From NCBI RefSeq assembly GCF_000428045.1, contig NZ_ATZE01000009.1, forward strand, positions 62,001 to 126,000: a stretch of 64,000 bases of DNA, written 5' to 3'. Source of the stretch: Sedimenticola selenatireducens DSM 17993 (GTDB lineage Bacteria; Pseudomonadota; Gammaproteobacteria; Chromatiales; Chromatiaceae). Position numbers and translations under genes: made by a program. Under the pieces are notes generated by a model. It was not told where the DNA came from. It made no database searches and was given only the letters and a program-made list of their open reading frames with translations. Position 1 is the stretch's first letter, and each line of letters begins with the position of its first letter. Shown piece after piece: positions 53,853-62,381 of this stretch.

Positions 53853-53872
53853 AGCCAGTACTTGACTGGCTC
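53852..53872 (+). terminator. Hairpin after the mtoX-operon thioredoxin gene
   Basis: GAGCCAGT and ACTGGCTC form an 8-bp stem around ACTTG directly after the stop codon. The T-run is weak. A second hairpin at 53898-53920 (CCCGGCAAG / CTTGTCGGG, one mismatch) serves the convergent lipoyl-protein gene. Confidence 0.5.
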
Positions 53873-53925
53873 GTTGTGATAACGCTGTGTTTCGTATCCC
53901 GGCAAGTAGCGCTTGTCGGGGTTGC

Positions 53926-54306
53926 TTATTCCGAGATCAAATCTTCATAGGAAGCCGCATCCAGCAGGCATTCGTAGGCGTCCGGATCAAAGTCTGTCAC
54001 ACGCACCAGCCAACCCGCTTCATAGGGATCGTCATTGATCATCTCGGGATCAATATCAGCGCTGCCATTTAATTCAACAACAGTTGCATTGAGCGGGGCA
54101 ATCAGATCGGATGCGGTTTTCATCGACTCAACAGTGCCACAGCTGTCGCCGGCAATAATGCATTGACCCTTTACGGGAAGATTCAGGCTAACCACGCTTC
54201 CCAGGGCGGACTGTGCATAATCGGTGATGCCTATCACCAGTTCATCCTTGTCCAAAAGTGCCCAGACATGCTCCGAGCTGTAACGACGATCATCAGGTAA
54301 CTGCAT
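53926..54306 (-). CDS. Stand-alone GcvH-like lipoyl-carrier protein
   Basis: A 126-residue protein with the glycine cleavage H-protein layout: RRYSSEHVWA, then ITDYAQSALGSVVSLNLP, then the lipoylation hairpin ESMKTASDLIAPL with Lys63, and a C-terminal GWLVRVTDFD helix region. No gcvT, gcvP, lipoyl ligase or Hdr-like sulfur oxidation genes are nearby. H-like proteins (LbpA) carry sulfur in the sHdr pathway, so a role in C1 or sulfur transfer linked to mtoX is possible but unproven. ATG 54306 has GGAG 7 bases upstream. Confidence 0.78.
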   Translation of the reverse strand: MQLPDDRRYSSEHVWALLDKDELVIGITDYAQSALGSVVSLNLPVKGQCIIAGDSCGTVESMKTASDLIAPLNATVVELNGSADIDPEMINDDPYEAGWLVRVTDFDPDAYECLLDAASYEDLISE

Positions 54307-54324
54307 AGCTAACTCCAAACAATG

Positions 54325-54352
54325 AAAAATGCCGTCGCTCGAAAGCGACGGC
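54325..54352 (-). terminator. Terminator of the FadL-type gene
   Basis: On the minus strand GCCGTCGCT-TTCG-AGCGACGGC is followed by ATTTTTC. It is a 9-bp perfect stem with a stable tetraloop and a short T-run, 17 bases after the stop codon. Confidence 0.8.
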
Positions 54353-54369
54353 TGAAGGTAAAAAATCGA

Positions 54370-55584
54370 TCAATCAAAGTGCCAGGTCAATGCGCCGCCA
54401 ACCTGCCATGCCCCGGCGTCGACCCGGGTTTCGCCAATGGTCTTGGCCCGGTCCAGGGCCACGCTGGCATGGGCATCCAGGGTCAGCATTTTGCTCATGT
54501 TCCAGCCAACACCGAGGGTGACCTGGTCCTCCCACACCACTTCGCCGTTGGTGGCCTGCACATAACGGGTCAGTGCCGGGTTAAGCGGAACCGTGGCGCC
54601 ACCCACCAGTAGCGAGGTGATGCTGCCCACGTTTGAACCGACATTTTTCTTGATCGGACTGTCCGCGTGGGAAAAGCCGACCCGCAGTTTATAGGGGCCG
54701 GTCGTATACTGGGCACCCAGGGCAAAGACGGTCTGGTTGTCATACAAATCGCGATAGCTGTCGGCGCTCTCCCAATCTTTCCAGACTACATCTGCGGCGA
54801 TGAGCAGTTTTCCACCGGCGAGGCTCTCGTTCGCAAAGCCGAATCCGACTTCCTGGGGCTGCTCGAAGGTGGGACTGTGGAAACCGGTGGTGGAATACTG
54901 AACCATGTTGTCGTATTCAATTGACAGCGGTGACCGGTAATAGAGCCCCAGCGTGTTGTCATCCATGCTGTAGTTCGCACCCAGCGTAGCACGCAGACCG
55001 AAGTTGCTGGTGGATGAGGTATTGCTGTTCAGGCCCGCTTGGCCAAATCCCATACCCAGGGTCGCCACAGCGCCCAGAGACAGGTTGTCGTTGACCTGGT
55101 AGGCGGCACCGGCGTTGGCGCCGAACACCATGATCTCCGCCAAGGGACTCAGGCTGCCGGGCACCTTGCGGAAGTCGGAACCGATTCCGGCAACCACGCC
55201 CAGTCCCAGACCCAGGGTCACCCGGTCATTCAGTGACTGGGCAATGGCTATGCTTGGAATCAAGTAAGGCCCCGCATCCGACTCTCCAGACCAGGCCGTA
55301 CCTGTAATGGTGCCATCATGCAGGGCATCCACGTCCTGCGCGTAGAATGTGGCGCCAAACATGAAGTGGGTGCCGTTGAACTGAGTAAGCGAAGCGGGAT
55401 TGCCAAAAACCGCCGAGCCGGTATCCTGGGGGCGGGCAATGCCAACGCCCCCCATACCCCCCGCCGCCGGCATCATGGTGAGATTAAGGTCAGTGCCATA
55501 ATTGGCCGCATTCAGTTGAGTGCATGTCATGGACAGACCGGTAACCAGGCCTGCATATTTGAGTTTGCTGCTGAATCGTGTCAT
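54370..55584 (-). CDS. OmpP1/FadL/TodX-family outer-membrane transport protein
   Basis: A 404-residue beta-barrel protein. It has a signal peptide (about 1-27, ending QLNAANYG) and an N-terminal hatch-like region with MPAAGGMGGVGIARPQDTGS. Alternating beta-strand segments follow, and the protein ends in a C-terminal aromatic strand (ALTWHFD). FadL proteins pass hydrophobic molecules across the outer membrane. Near C1/organosulfur genes the cargo could be a small hydrophobic thiol or sulfide, but this is a guess. ATG 55584 has GGAG upstream. Confidence 0.88.
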   Translation of the reverse strand: MTRFSSKLKYAGLVTGLSMTCTQLNAANYGTDLNLTMMPAAGGMGGVGIARPQDTGSAVFGNPASLTQFNGTHFMFGATFYAQDVDALHDGTITGTAWSGESDAGPYLIPSIAIAQSLNDRVTLGLGLGVVAGIGSDFRKVPGSLSPLAEIMVFGANAGAAYQVNDNLSLGAVATLGMGFGQAGLNSNTSSTSNFGLRATLGANYSMDDNTLGLYYRSPLSIEYDNMVQYSTTGFHSPTFEQPQEVGFGFANESLAGGKLLIAADVVWKDWESADSYRDLYDNQTVFALGAQYTTGPYKLRVGFSHADSPIKKNVGSNVGSITSLLVGGATVPLNPALTRYVQATNGEVVWEDQVTLGVGWNMSKMLTLDAHASVALDRAKTIGETRVDAGAWQVGGALTWHFD

Positions 55585-55602
55585 CAAGAGTCTCCAGCAG
55601 CA

Positions 55603-56148
55603 TCAAGCGGCGTTTGAATTTGGTGCGGTGTGTGCCTGGCCATTGACTTTTACTTTTCCAGTCACGGATTGAGCCTGGACAAGAATGTCGAGAACAGGGC
55701 AGTGATTTTCTACTACATGAATCAGTTTGCTGATGTTTTCACTGTCTGCCGAGCTGGTGATTTCAGTATCAAATGTGATGCGACTAAAACCGGGGGTTAT
55801 CGATTCATCCAGACCAAACATTCCTTTCAGGTCCAGGTAGCCACGGACCTTAACAGATACTGCTTCCAACGGAATCTCCATGACCGAGGCATAAGCGGAG
55901 TACATGATCTCCTGGCAGGTGCCCAGGGCGACCAGCACCAGCTCAACAGGATTGGCGGCGCTGTCCTGCCCGCCCAGCTCCAGTGGCTCATCGATGGTGA
56001 AGGGTGCAAAATCGCGGATCTTTGCGCTGCATCTTACATCCTCCTCCCATGCGGTATCTGCGCGAAAAACTACGCCCGACATGGCGGGATTGTTTTTGAT
56101 GCCTTCGATTGTGTTTAGCAGTGCGGTTCTTACGCTTGCCTGGGACAT
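55603..56148 (-). CDS. OsmC-family protein
   Basis: A 181-residue OsmC/Ohr-like protein. RADTAWEEDVRCSAKIRDF, LVALGTCQEIMYSAYA (first redox Cys) and IHVVENHCPVLDIL (second Cys) give the two-cysteine peroxidase pattern. Family members reduce organic hydroperoxides or handle sulfur compounds. GGAGGAGATATC precedes ATG 56148. It lies just upstream of the FadL-type gene on the same strand and may share its transcript. Confidence 0.88.
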   Translation of the reverse strand: MSQASVRTALLNTIEGIKNNPAMSGVVFRADTAWEEDVRCSAKIRDFAPFTIDEPLELGGQDSAANPVELVLVALGTCQEIMYSAYASVMEIPLEAVSVKVRGYLDLKGMFGLDESITPGFSRITFDTEITSSADSENISKLIHVVENHCPVLDILVQAQSVTGKVKVNGQAHTAPNSNAA

Positions 56149-56267
56149 GATATCTCCTCCAGATGGTTCTAATAATGGTGCAGCACGGTTTCTGTGATGC
56201 TGTCTGTGAAGATATGTTGCGATGGATATCGTGCCTATTCGCAAGACTACGATAGGTATCCGTAATA

Positions 56268-56885
56268 CTACTTACACGTAAGAATTTGTTGGATATTATT
56301 GATCTGTTTCGCAAGGGCAGTGACAGAATCGACGTCCATCTTTTTCAGAATGCTGGCGCGATGGGATTCCACGGTGCGTGGGCTGAGTGCAAGTTCTCGG
56401 GCAATGATTTTGTTGCTCTTCCCATCCAGCAAGTGAGTCAGTGTTTGTCTTTCACGAGGTGTCAAAAGACTGAGTCTTGATCTTAACTTATCGTCTTCGG
56501 CGTGCAGTAGACGCTGTTGTCGATCTATTTCAAGTGCCTCGTGAATTCGTTGCAGCATGACATGATTGCGAAAAGGCTTCTCGATAAAGTCGATCGCATT
56601 ACGGCGCACCATTTTTACCGCCATTGCAATATCACCATGGGCCGACATGGCGATCAGGGGCAGGTTGATTTTTCTCTCCAGCAACACCTGCTGTAGCTGA
56701 ATTCCATCCATACCCGGCAGACAGATGTCTGTGATGAGACAGCCTGGGATCTCGTTGCTGTAGCTGGAGAGAAAATCATCAGCCGTTGCAAAGCGTTCGG
56801 CAGTCAGGCCGACCGACTCCACCAATGTCACCAGGGCATCCCGTACCGCAGGGTCGTCATCAATGATAAATACCCGTTGAATCAT
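56268..56885 (-). CDS. FixJ/LuxR-family response regulator
   Basis: A 205-residue regulator. The receiver domain (about 3-118) has Asp53 in CLITDICLPGMDG and the conserved Lys in FIEKPF. The LuxR helix-turn-helix (about 135-200) has LTPRERQTLTHLLDGKSNKI and LSPRTVESHRASIL. It is the partner of the kinase 8 bases upstream. Lying between the mtoX block and the H4MPT genes, the pair may regulate one or both (inference). Confidence 0.92.
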   Translation of the reverse strand: MIQRVFIIDDDPAVRDALVTLVESVGLTAERFATADDFLSSYSNEIPGCLITDICLPGMDGIQLQQVLLERKINLPLIAMSAHGDIAMAVKMVRRNAIDFIEKPFRNHVMLQRIHEALEIDRQQRLLHAEDDKLRSRLSLLTPRERQTLTHLLDGKSNKIIARELALSPRTVESHRASILKKMDVDSVTALAKQINNIQQILTCK

Positions 56886-56893
56886 TATACGTC

Positions 56894-58504
56894 CTATACC
56901 CTGCAGGGCAGGGTGAGTGAGAACAGACTGCCGGGATCTGCCGGTTGATACCGGAGTCTGCCCCCGTGCGCCTCGGCAATGCTGTGACTCAGGGCCAATC
57001 CGATACCCAGGCCTTGCTCTTTAGTCGTAATAAATGGGGTAAACAGATTGGGACGTATTTTGTCGGGAACACCGCCCGCATAGTCACGGATCATGATAGT
57101 GACATCAGAATCGCCCGCCATGATGTCGATAGATAACTTTCTGGGATTATCGGGGTTCAGAACAGTGGCCTGGATGGCATTGGTGATCAGGTTGAGTATG
57201 ACCTGTTCTATCTGTACGCGATCGACCCAGATGTCGGGCAGTGGATCATCATGTGTCACATTGATGATTAATCCTTGCCGACGTCTTTCCGGGTCAATGA
57301 ATTCAAGCATGTTTTCTATCAGTGACAATGCCTGATTAGCCTGCGGCTTCGGTGTCTTCTTGCGTACAAAGTCACGCAAACGTTGCAGAATGCCGTTGGC
57401 GCGCTCAGTCTGACAGACGATCTTTTGCAGGATCTGATCGACTTTAGTCGGATCCTTGCCATAAGGACGTGCATTCAGGAGAACGGCTGATTCAGCATAA
57501 CTGGATATAGCACAGAGCGGCTGGTTTAGTTCATGCGCCAGCCCGGTTGCCAGTTCACCAATGGTGCTCAGACGGCAGACATGGGCCAGTTCTTCATGCT
57601 GGCGGCGCATCTTATCTTCGGACTGTTTTCGATCGTCAATATCCCGGGTAATGGCCAGCAGTGCGGTGACTTTACCCGTATTATCCCAAAGTGGCGCGGC
57701 ATGAGTTTCGAGCCAGCGGTGCGCGCCGCTGATTCCCGTCACTTCAAATTCCATGCATCCGGGATTTCCAGCAAAGACCTCCTGGGTGAGTACCTGATAG
57801 GCTTCGTGATACTCACTGTTCAGGAACTCATAGACCGACCGACCAATCACTTCAGTGGAGTGAGTGGCATTCAGCAGGACAAGCCCAGCGGGGTTCATCT
57901 CCAGGATTGTACCGTACCGGTCCTGCAGTTTGACGCACTCGGGTTCGGATTCAATAATGGTTTGGAGACGATTGCGCTGTTCCTCCATCTGGTAACTCAT
58001 CTGCTTACGTTCTTCAATATCCCGTGTGATCGCGAGAAGCGCTTTGATATCACCCTGGTCATTGCGTAAAGGTACTGCATGTGTTTCAAGCCAGCGACGG
58101 CGTCCTTCAAAAGTAATCAGTTCAAACTCCATGCACTCGCTGTTACCCAAAAATACACTGTCAGTCAGTTTCTGATAGGCTTGATGATATTCTGGCGCAA
58201 TAACGCTATAAACCGATTGACCAACAATGGTTGCCGGAGTATCGGTTTCCAGAAGCGATAGTCCGGTGGCATTAATGCGCACGATGGTGCCGTCCGCGTT
58301 CTGCAGTTTGACGCACTCAGGCGCTGAATCGAACATGGTTCTGAACAGTTCTGCCTGTTCACTCAGCTGTTCATGCATTTCACTGCAGCGCTTGCGTGCA
58401 GCAACCAGCTTCTGTCTGACCAGGGTATTATGATTTTGTAACCAGAACAGCCTCGCCAGGAGGGGAAAAAGAATAAGGCAGCCAATCAGAAGGTTAGATC
58501 CCAT
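56894..58504 (-). CDS. Double-PAS sensor histidine kinase (FixL/DctB-type)
   Basis: A 536-residue kinase. It has one N-terminal membrane helix (about 3-21), two tandem PAS-PAC domains (about 50-170 and 178-295) and a HisKA domain with His324 in TGLAHELNQPL. The ATPase domain ends with NLITNAIQAT, DYAGGVP and EQGLGIGLALSH. The two PAS domains look like an internal duplication (PECVKLQ, then YHQAYQ or YHEAYQ, then MEFE, then RRWLETHA or HRWLETHA). No haem-binding FixL His is evident, so the ligand is unknown. It is encoded just before its FixJ-like partner. Confidence 0.92.
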   Translation of the reverse strand: MGSNLLIGCLILFPLLARLFWLQNHNTLVRQKLVAARKRCSEMHEQLSEQAELFRTMFDSAPECVKLQNADGTIVRINATGLSLLETDTPATIVGQSVYSVIAPEYHQAYQKLTDSVFLGNSECMEFELITFEGRRRWLETHAVPLRNDQGDIKALLAITRDIEERKQMSYQMEEQRNRLQTIIESEPECVKLQDRYGTILEMNPAGLVLLNATHSTEVIGRSVYEFLNSEYHEAYQVLTQEVFAGNPGCMEFEVTGISGAHRWLETHAAPLWDNTGKVTALLAITRDIDDRKQSEDKMRRQHEELAHVCRLSTIGELATGLAHELNQPLCAISSYAESAVLLNARPYGKDPTKVDQILQKIVCQTERANGILQRLRDFVRKKTPKPQANQALSLIENMLEFIDPERRRQGLIINVTHDDPLPDIWVDRVQIEQVILNLITNAIQATVLNPDNPRKLSIDIMAGDSDVTIMIRDYAGGVPDKIRPNLFTPFITTKEQGLGIGLALSHSIAEAHGGRLRYQPADPGSLFSLTLPCRV

Positions 58505-58512
58505 AATGGTGC

Positions 58513-59325
58513 CTAGGTAAGAATGATAATTTCACCCAGACCCTGACAGGCAAGATCACCGACATAACGGTCAACATGACGTGCAAAAGAAACTTCAGGT
58601 GTTTTGCCCGCAAGGTAGTGACGAAGCTGCCGTATAACCAGGGTGAGCATGATGAGGGATAAAGAACCGTTGTGGTTCAGGGTAACGGGGAGTTGATCGG
58701 GCCGGTGATTGAGTAGAATAGTTCCGCGGCGCATGCCAAGGCCGGTATGTTCACCAGTACGCCCGCCTACATAAATAGTGCCGGCAATCATGCGATACCC
58801 GGCGAGATCGCCCGCATCACCCTCGATGATCAGCAGGCCACGCCTCTGACACTCACCCGCACGATCACCGGCGTGGCCCTGTACATGTATGACACCGCCA
58901 TTCTGTCCGCACAAACCGCCCGCGCTAGGGGCACCGGTAGCGTTGCCGACATTGCCCTGCACAATGATTTCTCCACCCTGCATGGCACTGCCAGTGAAAT
59001 CACCGCCATTGCCATTAACGAGCAGTCTGCCTCCCATCATCCCGGACCCCGCATGGTTCCCGGCATCACCGGAGAGGGTTATCGTCCCCGAGGCCATTCG
59101 GGCGCCGATGTAATCCACCCGATTATTGCCGAGTATAATGATCAGTTCATCCATCGGGTCACCCTCCACACTGAAGAGCGACGATAATGGAACCATTTGG
59201 TGATCGGCTGTGATCCGCAACTGCTCGATGGCAGGTAGCTCAAGAGTGGCAAGTCGCTGCGGCGTGATTCCCCGGAGATCTATACGCCCCTTCTGTTCAT
59301 TGATCTGGCGCAGTATCAGGCTCAT
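58513..59325 (-). CDS. fhcC: Formylmethanofuran dehydrogenase/formyltransferase-hydrolase subunit C
   Basis: A 270-residue beta-helix protein with repeated GDAGNHAG, GMMGGRLLVNGNGGDF and GNVGNATG units at about residues 95-200, the FwdC/FhcC signature. In methylotrophs FhcABCD moves the formyl group from H4MPT to methanofuran and hydrolyses it to formate. It overlaps fhcD by 4 bases. fhcA and fhcB are not in the window. Confidence 0.93.
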   Translation of the reverse strand: MSLILRQINEQKGRIDLRGITPQRLATLELPAIEQLRITADHQMVPLSSLFSVEGDPMDELIIILGNNRVDYIGARMASGTITLSGDAGNHAGSGMMGGRLLVNGNGGDFTGSAMQGGEIIVQGNVGNATGAPSAGGLCGQNGGVIHVQGHAGDRAGECQRRGLLIIEGDAGDLAGYRMIAGTIYVGGRTGEHTGLGMRRGTILLNHRPDQLPVTLNHNGSLSLIMLTLVIRQLRHYLAGKTPEVSFARHVDRYVGDLACQGLGEIIILT

Positions 59326-60230
59326 GCCATTACCTCATGTAATTTGAAGTGAAACTGCCCCAGTTTGCCGCCATAGTTGCCCGCAGAGATGCGTCTTATT
59401 CCCCGCTCGCGGCCATGACTGCAGACGGTTTCAATGCCGGCGCGCATCGCCAGTATGATATCGTCCGGCGTAAGCCCATTCACAACGATTTCCAGCACTG
59501 CCCCGGTCTTGTCATCCAGTTGCGTCTCAACAAGTCCGCGCAGGGTAGGGCAGTAGGCCTGATTGGTGGATGCGACCAGTGCCTTGTACTTGGAGCCGAC
59601 TTTTGATCCCGAGCGCACAATCCCGCCGGGAAAGGGCAAGATGACATTCGGTAGTTGCCGCATTGCTATTACCGCATCTTCGCAGGCCGTCAAGGCTTCA
59701 GGCAGGGTATCAGCCAATACCAGGAAATTCCCGCCTCCCACGGCAGCGCAGCGTCCGGTGTCCTGCTCTGCGATGAATTCTCCATCCATTACCGGAATTC
59801 GCCAGTAGCGTTTGCCATCAAGCAACTTGCTGATCTGATACCCATCTCCGAAGTAGCGCAGGGTCTTTCCAAGCGGTAGTCGCTCACTGCCATCCATTCC
59901 GGCGTAGACCGCGGTTGTCGGGCAGGTGAGTATGCATTGCCCGGTTCGCCGTTCCAATGCCTTGGCAAGGTCTTTGGTTGACATACCAAAGAGCAGAATG
60001 CTGACCCCGGGTCGACCATCGGGTGTCTGGTCGGCGGTCAGGTCGGATTCGATACCTGCCTCAACGCCGCAGCCGATTACCGAGGTGGCGAAGCCGGTCA
60101 TGGTTTCTCCAGCCTGCCGGGCCCAGTGCAGATTGAGCGCGGTAATGATGATTCGGGTGGCCCGCATACCAAATGCTTCCGCAAACGTATCTTCGATTGT
60201 GACCCCATTAATCTGCATCAAGTTAACCAT
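59322..60230 (-). CDS. fhcD: Formylmethanofuran-H4MPT formyltransferase
   Basis: A 302-residue Ftr/FhcD protein. MQINGVTIEDTFAEAF opens the core; GVEAGIESDL, GRPGVSILLFGMS and GGNFLVLADTLPEAL follow. It catalyses formyl transfer between H4MPT and methanofuran. Met1 (60230) and Met5 (60218) are both possible starts; the family usually begins close to Met5. It is divergent from the beta-RFAP synthase gene across about 140 bases. Confidence 0.93.
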   Translation of the reverse strand: MVNLMQINGVTIEDTFAEAFGMRATRIIITALNLHWARQAGETMTGFATSVIGCGVEAGIESDLTADQTPDGRPGVSILLFGMSTKDLAKALERRTGQCILTCPTTAVYAGMDGSERLPLGKTLRYFGDGYQISKLLDGKRYWRIPVMDGEFIAEQDTGRCAAVGGGNFLVLADTLPEALTACEDAVIAMRQLPNVILPFPGGIVRSGSKVGSKYKALVASTNQAYCPTLRGLVETQLDDKTGAVLEIVVNGLTPDDIILAMRAGIETVCSHGRERGIRRISAGNYGGKLGQFHFKLHEVMA

Positions 60231-60373
60231 TTTACTAATTGATTGGACTCACCAAGGCAAAAGCTATGCCGGGATGGGCGGGGGTAGCGTTGGGCGCCAC
60301 TGTGGCCTGCTGCAAAGCGCCATGGGGTGTCTGATTGTCATGGGTGCGCCGTAGGGTCGTGACACAGTGACTC

Positions 60374-61477
60374 ATGACAGACGCACCCGTCAGCGTAAGA
60401 CCCTACAAATCCGGCCGTTTTTATACGCTTGAGAAAACAGGCACGGGGTTTGCAATTGCAGCTCGTATGAGAGATCAGTGGTCATATCGTCAACAGCATC
60501 AGCGTGTCTTTGTCAGTACGGCAGCACGACTACATCTTGGTTTTCTCGATATCAGTGGAGCCCTGGGCAGGCGTTTTGGCAGTCTCGGACTTAGCATCGA
60601 TGCCTTCAGGACATCCCTGCATATGCAGATTGCCCCCACGGTCAGTGCCTCCGGCCCCTCAGCAGAACGGGCTGTCGGCTATGCCAGGAAAATGCTTGGC
60701 CTCCTGGGCATCAGGGAAGGGGTGGAGATCGGTATTGATGAAGCGATTCCCGACCATGCCGGGTTGGGTTCAGGCACCCAGATGGCTCTGGCTGTCGGGC
60801 ACGCTATCCACCTGCTGTTTGGTTTGTCCACAAACACGTCTCAGGTGGCGATCCAGATGCAGCGAGGTCGGCGCTCGGGCATTGGCATTGGTGGCTTTGA
60901 TCATGGTGGTTTCATGGTTGATAGCGGAGTCAGTGAGCAGGATGGTCCGCCGCCGCTCACCGTGCAGATGCCATTTCCGGAAGCGTGGCGTGTGCTGTTG
61001 GTGATGGATAGAGGTGGCCAGGGTCTGCATGGCCAGCAGGAGGTAGAGGCGTTCAGGCGTCTACCCCCCTTTCCTGCCGATCAGGCGGCTCATCTCTGTC
61101 ATTTGACGCTGATGCAGATATTGCCCGGAATCAGAGAACAGCGGCTGGGTCCGGTTGCTGCAGGAGTTGCCGAACTGCAGCGCAGCGTCGGAGATCATTT
61201 TGCTCCCGCACAAGGGGGGCGTTATACCAGCCCGGCTGTGGCTGATCTTTTGAATTGGGCGGAGTTGCAGGGCTATGCCGGGGTCGGACAAAGTTCCTGG
61301 GGTCCCACGGGCTTTATTTTGCTGCCCGACCAGGCTTCTGCCATACAGCTCAAGGAGCAGGCACGCCAGCGTGTTGGCGAGTTCTCCCCGCTCTGTTTTG
61401 AAATAGCCGCAGCCTGTAATGAGGGGAGCCATGTGGTGATTGAATCGACCCGTCCGGTCACGAAGGAAGCCCGCTAA
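60374..61477 (+). CDS. mptG: Beta-ribofuranosylaminobenzene 5'-phosphate synthase
   Basis: A 367-residue GHMP-kinase-fold enzyme. ARLHLGFLDISGALGRRFGS and IPDHAGLGSGTQMALAVGHA (nucleotide-like loop) match beta-RFAP synthases. These join PRPP and 4-aminobenzoate in H4MPT synthesis, a committed marker of this cofactor. The N-terminal 45 residues before the core are longer than usual; ATG 60467 would shorten it. mtdB starts 4 bases after its stop codon. Confidence 0.9.
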   Translation: MTDAPVSVRPYKSGRFYTLEKTGTGFAIAARMRDQWSYRQQHQRVFVSTAARLHLGFLDISGALGRRFGSLGLSIDAFRTSLHMQIAPTVSASGPSAERAVGYARKMLGLLGIREGVEIGIDEAIPDHAGLGSGTQMALAVGHAIHLLFGLSTNTSQVAIQMQRGRRSGIGIGGFDHGGFMVDSGVSEQDGPPPLTVQMPFPEAWRVLLVMDRGGQGLHGQQEVEAFRRLPPFPADQAAHLCHLTLMQILPGIREQRLGPVAAGVAELQRSVGDHFAPAQGGRYTSPAVADLLNWAELQGYAGVGQSSWGPTGFILLPDQASAIQLKEQARQRVGEFSPLCFEIAAACNEGSHVVIESTRPVTKEAR

Positions 61478-61480
61478 CGT

Positions 61481-62380
61481 ATGAATTACCAGACCATTCT
61501 GCACATGTTTACTGAAGTGCCTAACTTGAGTCCATTTGATGTCAATATGGCGATTGATGCGGGGTGGAATCATTGTATTCCGTACACCGGGTTGGGGGTA
61601 GGGCAGGTGGCGGACTTCACCCAGGATGTAATTTTTTCCCGCGGACCTAAAAGGGTAAAGCGCACCGGTATCTTTATCGGTGGTCGTGATATCCACCGTG
61701 CGATGGATATGCTGAATGCTGCCCGGAAGGCGATGGTGCCGCCGTTTGAGGTCTCTGTGTTTGCCGATCCCAGCGGTGCATTTACCACGGCTGCGGCGAT
61801 GGTGGCCTGTGGTGAAAAAGCCTATCGGCGGCGAACCGGCGATTCGCTCCAGGCCAAGAACGTGGTTGTGTTTGGCGGCACCGGACCCGTGGGTCTGACC
61901 TGTGCGATGCTTGCAGCACAGGCCGGTGCACATGCAATCATCGTCAGCCATGAGAGCAAGGAAAAGGCTGATGTGGCGGCGGCCTTCTGCGGTGAACGTT
62001 ACGAGACCGTGATTACGGGTGCAGTAGGGAGCGGTGATGCAGAGATATGTGCGCTCCTGTCAGAGGCAGATCTGGTGTTCGGTGCCGCCAAGGCGGGTGT
62101 TCAGATATTGAATGATCGGCACCTGGCGTCTGCACTATCGGTACAGGTGTTCTGTGATGTCAATGCGGTGCCGCCTGAAGGTATAGCCGGCCTTGGCGTT
62201 ATGGATAATGGTGTTGAATTGGCATCAACGCCGGCAGGTGCTCTGGGCATCGGTGCGCTGGCGGTGGGTAATGTGAAGTATCAGACCCAGCGCGCCTTGT
62301 TGCAGCAGATGATTGATACCGATAAGCCGGTCTATCTGGACTTCTCACAGGCACTGGTTGTGGCCCGGAGCAAGGTGTGA
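61481..62380 (+). CDS. mtdB: Methylene-tetrahydromethanopterin dehydrogenase
   Basis: A 299-residue enzyme. It starts ILHMFTEVPNLSPFDVNMAI and has IFIGGRDIHRAMDML, a Rossmann loop VVFGGTGPVGLTCAMLAAQAG (about 124-144) and SHESKEKAD after it. It oxidises methylene-H4MPT to methenyl-H4MPT with NAD(P)+. The order beta-RFAP synthase, mtdB, ATP-grasp, mch is tight and suggests one transcript. Confidence 0.95.
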   Translation: MNYQTILHMFTEVPNLSPFDVNMAIDAGWNHCIPYTGLGVGQVADFTQDVIFSRGPKRVKRTGIFIGGRDIHRAMDMLNAARKAMVPPFEVSVFADPSGAFTTAAAMVACGEKAYRRRTGDSLQAKNVVVFGGTGPVGLTCAMLAAQAGAHAIIVSHESKEKADVAAAFCGERYETVITGAVGSGDAEICALLSEADLVFGAAKAGVQILNDRHLASALSVQVFCDVNAVPPEGIAGLGVMDNGVELASTPAGALGIGALAVGNVKYQTQRALLQQMIDTDKPVYLDFSQALVVARSKV

Positions 62381-62381
62381 G

